DNA of 59,731 nt, from NCBI GenBank assembly GCA_041605955.1, contig JBFIXI010000016.1, positions 1-59,731 on the forward strand, given 5' to 3'. Within the stretch, counting starts at the first letter, position 1. Each line of letters begins with the position of its first letter. Origin of the DNA: JAHEJX01 sp041605955. GTDB taxonomy: Bacteria; Actinomycetota; Acidimicrobiia; Spongiisociales; UBA5794. Both the position numbers and the translations under genes were made by a program. Below are positions 58,538 through 59,731 of this stretch, piece after piece. The notes beneath the pieces were generated by a model. That model did no database searches and had not been told where the DNA came from. It saw only the letters and a program-made list of their open reading frames with translations.

Positions 58538-59641
58538 ATGCGCTTCCATCTCGCCACTGCAATCCTCGCCTTGGGCCTGTTGGGCTGGGCCTGTGCCTTC
58601 GATGGCGACGGCTCCGAGTCTTCCACGCCCGCGCCGGCGAGCACGACCAGCACCACTACCACTGTTCAACCGGGGGCAGCGCGTTCACCACAGCTACCGG
58701 CGCTCGACCTGTATGACGTCTCCGACTTGGTCAAGCAGGTGCGCAACGGCGTCGTCTCGGTGACTCAAGAGCGGGTACGGCTGGACCTGTTCGGAGTTCC
58801 GGAGGAGGTGCCCGCCGGCGCGGGCACCGGGATCGTTATCAGTGACGACGGCCTCGTGCTCACCAACTTCCACGTCATCGAGGGAGCCAACCGCGTCTTG
58901 GTCACCGCCCAGGACGGACGCCCGCGCGAGGCCAACGTGGTTGCAGAGGCGTCGGGGCGCGACTTGGCGCTGCTCCAAGTAGTGGAGTTCGAGGATCTCG
59001 AGCCGCTGCCGTTTGGCACCCTGGAAACCCTCGAGGTGGGCGATCCGGTCATTGCCATCGGCAACGCGCTTGGTCTGGACTCTGCGGACCCGACGGTCTC
59101 AGCGGGCATCGTTTCGGCGCTCGGGAGAACGATTCGAACCGGGCTCGGGACCATGCAGGATCTCATTCAGACCGACGCCGCCATCAATCCGGGTAACTCC
59201 GGCGGTCCGCTGCTGAATGCCGCCGGCGAGGTCGTCGGAGTCAACACCGCAATCGCTGGAAACGCGCAGAACATCGGTTTTGCCATCTCCGTCGATACCG
59301 CCGCTCGCTTCATCGAGCGGTACGAGCTGGGTGTTGGCGAACCGTTCCTTGGGGTCCAGATGGTCAACAACTCACCCGCGGCCGCGGCGCGGTTCGAGCT
59401 CGGGGTCGAGGAGGGGGCGTTGGTCATCGACGTCGTGGCGGGGAGCCCGGCGGCCGTTGCCGCGTTGGAGCAATGGGATGTGATCGTGCGGATTGGCGAA
59501 TCCAGCGTCGCGGATTCGAACACCGCCGTACAAGCCATCCTCGACACCCTGCCGGGTGAGACCATCGAGTTGGAGGTGGTCCGTGGTGGGCAACGTATCG
59601 TGTTGGACGTCACCATCGGCGAGCGTCCCCGAGGCACCTAG
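58538..59641 (+). CDS. HtrA/DegP-like trypsin-family serine protease lipoprotein
   Basis: This 367-residue secreted protease has a lipobox (GWAC, C19), a Ser/Thr/Pro linker (about 28-50), and a trypsin-like domain with the triad H112 (TNFHV), D142 (GRDLALLQ) and S221 (PGNSGGPLL). A C-terminal PDZ domain (about 275-365, GEPFLGVQMVNNSPAAAARFELGVEEGALVIDVVAGSPA) is present. It should degrade or refold damaged envelope proteins. It follows hsp20 after a terminator, so the two are separate transcripts but share a stress theme. Binding of the carboxylate by the GVQMV loop looks normal. Confidence 0.9.
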   Translation: MRFHLATAILALGLLGWACAFDGDGSESSTPAPASTTSTTTTVQPGAARSPQLPALDLYDVSDLVKQVRNGVVSVTQERVRLDLFGVPEEVPAGAGTGIVISDDGLVLTNFHVIEGANRVLVTAQDGRPREANVVAEASGRDLALLQVVEFEDLEPLPFGTLETLEVGDPVIAIGNALGLDSADPTVSAGIVSALGRTIRTGLGTMQDLIQTDAAINPGNSGGPLLNAAGEVVGVNTAIAGNAQNIGFAISVDTAARFIERYELGVGEPFLGVQMVNNSPAAAARFELGVEEGALVIDVVAGSPAAVAALEQWDVIVRIGESSVADSNTAVQAILDTLPGETIELEVVRGGQRIVLDVTIGERPRGT

Positions 59642-59668
59642 CGGCCGTCGGGGGCCGGAACTCCCAGC

Positions 59669-59731
59669 CACTCGAGCTCTAGCCACTCGAGCCCCTAGCC
59701 ACTCGAGCCCCTAGCCACCCGAGCCTCTAGC
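59669..59731. repeat. four 15-16-bp tandem repeats at the right end
   Basis: Four units related to CACTCGAGCCCCTAGC lie after the protease gene and run to the end of the window. The array may continue beyond the edge, and such repeats may have stopped the assembly. Confidence 0.75.

Noticed and set aside
1..59731. CRISPR array, insertion sequence, prophage, tRNA or rRNA
   Set aside because: No regularly spaced identical repeats with unique spacers, transposase, phage or structural RNA pattern was seen by reading both strands.

Overview
The window is high-GC DNA with densely packed genes, many 1-4 nt start/stop overlaps, GTG and TTG starts, and lipoproteins carrying Thr/Pro/Ala-rich linkers after the lipobox. 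A deazaflavin (F420)-type nitroreductase, DasR/HutC-style GntR regulators, an ECF sigma factor with a membrane partner, and apparently leaderless genes with a TANNNT box 6-8 nt before the start all point to Actinomycetota. An uncultured aquatic or soil lineage such as Acidimicrobiia is my inference. No tRNA, rRNA, CRISPR array, transposase or phage gene was seen. The sequence begins with 20 C residues, probably an assembly end.

Region 1 (1-10.2 kb) is sugar and small-molecule catabolism. A sugar-type ABC binding lipoprotein and a SIS-domain protein diverge from a GntR regulator and a ROK kinase across three GTCTAG repeats. They are followed by KDPG aldolase, an SDR, a hydrolase, an aldo/keto reductase, a DDN-type protein, an aminotransferase and an amidohydrolase. 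Region 2 (10.3-24.8 kb) is envelope and stress: a PAP2-kinase fusion, two further PAP2 phosphatases, PEP synthase, a release-factor-like baeRF protein, an AglD/MprF-like membrane protein, a VOC protein and a heliorhodopsin. It ends with a sigma factor / Asp-rich protein / small basic peptide operon, a patatin and a TetR regulator.

Region 3 (24.7-40.8 kb) looks like purine uptake and oxidation. A guanine-deaminase-like enzyme and a two-gene molybdenum hydroxylase face a BMP-type nucleoside ABC transporter. Next come a regulator, a small thiamine-binding-type protein, and an XdhD-like fused molybdenum hydroxylase with SsnA-like and YgfK-like partners. Region 4 (40.9-51.1 kb) has a 7-TM protein, a heme ABC importer (hmuTUV), a large unknown protein, a cyclase-AAA-TPR regulator, two decayed genes and a PhnZ/TmpB-type HD protein.

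Region 5 (51.1-57.8 kb) holds two fold-type-II PLP enzymes, carbamate kinase and two carbamoyltransferases around a GntR regulator. Together with Region 3 it resembles the enterobacterial and clostridial ygeW/ygeX/ygfK/ssnA/xdhD/yqeA purine-degradation set. A route from purines through carbamoylated intermediates to carbamoyl phosphate and ATP is therefore a testable inference. The window ends with Hsp20, an HtrA-like protease and a tandem repeat.
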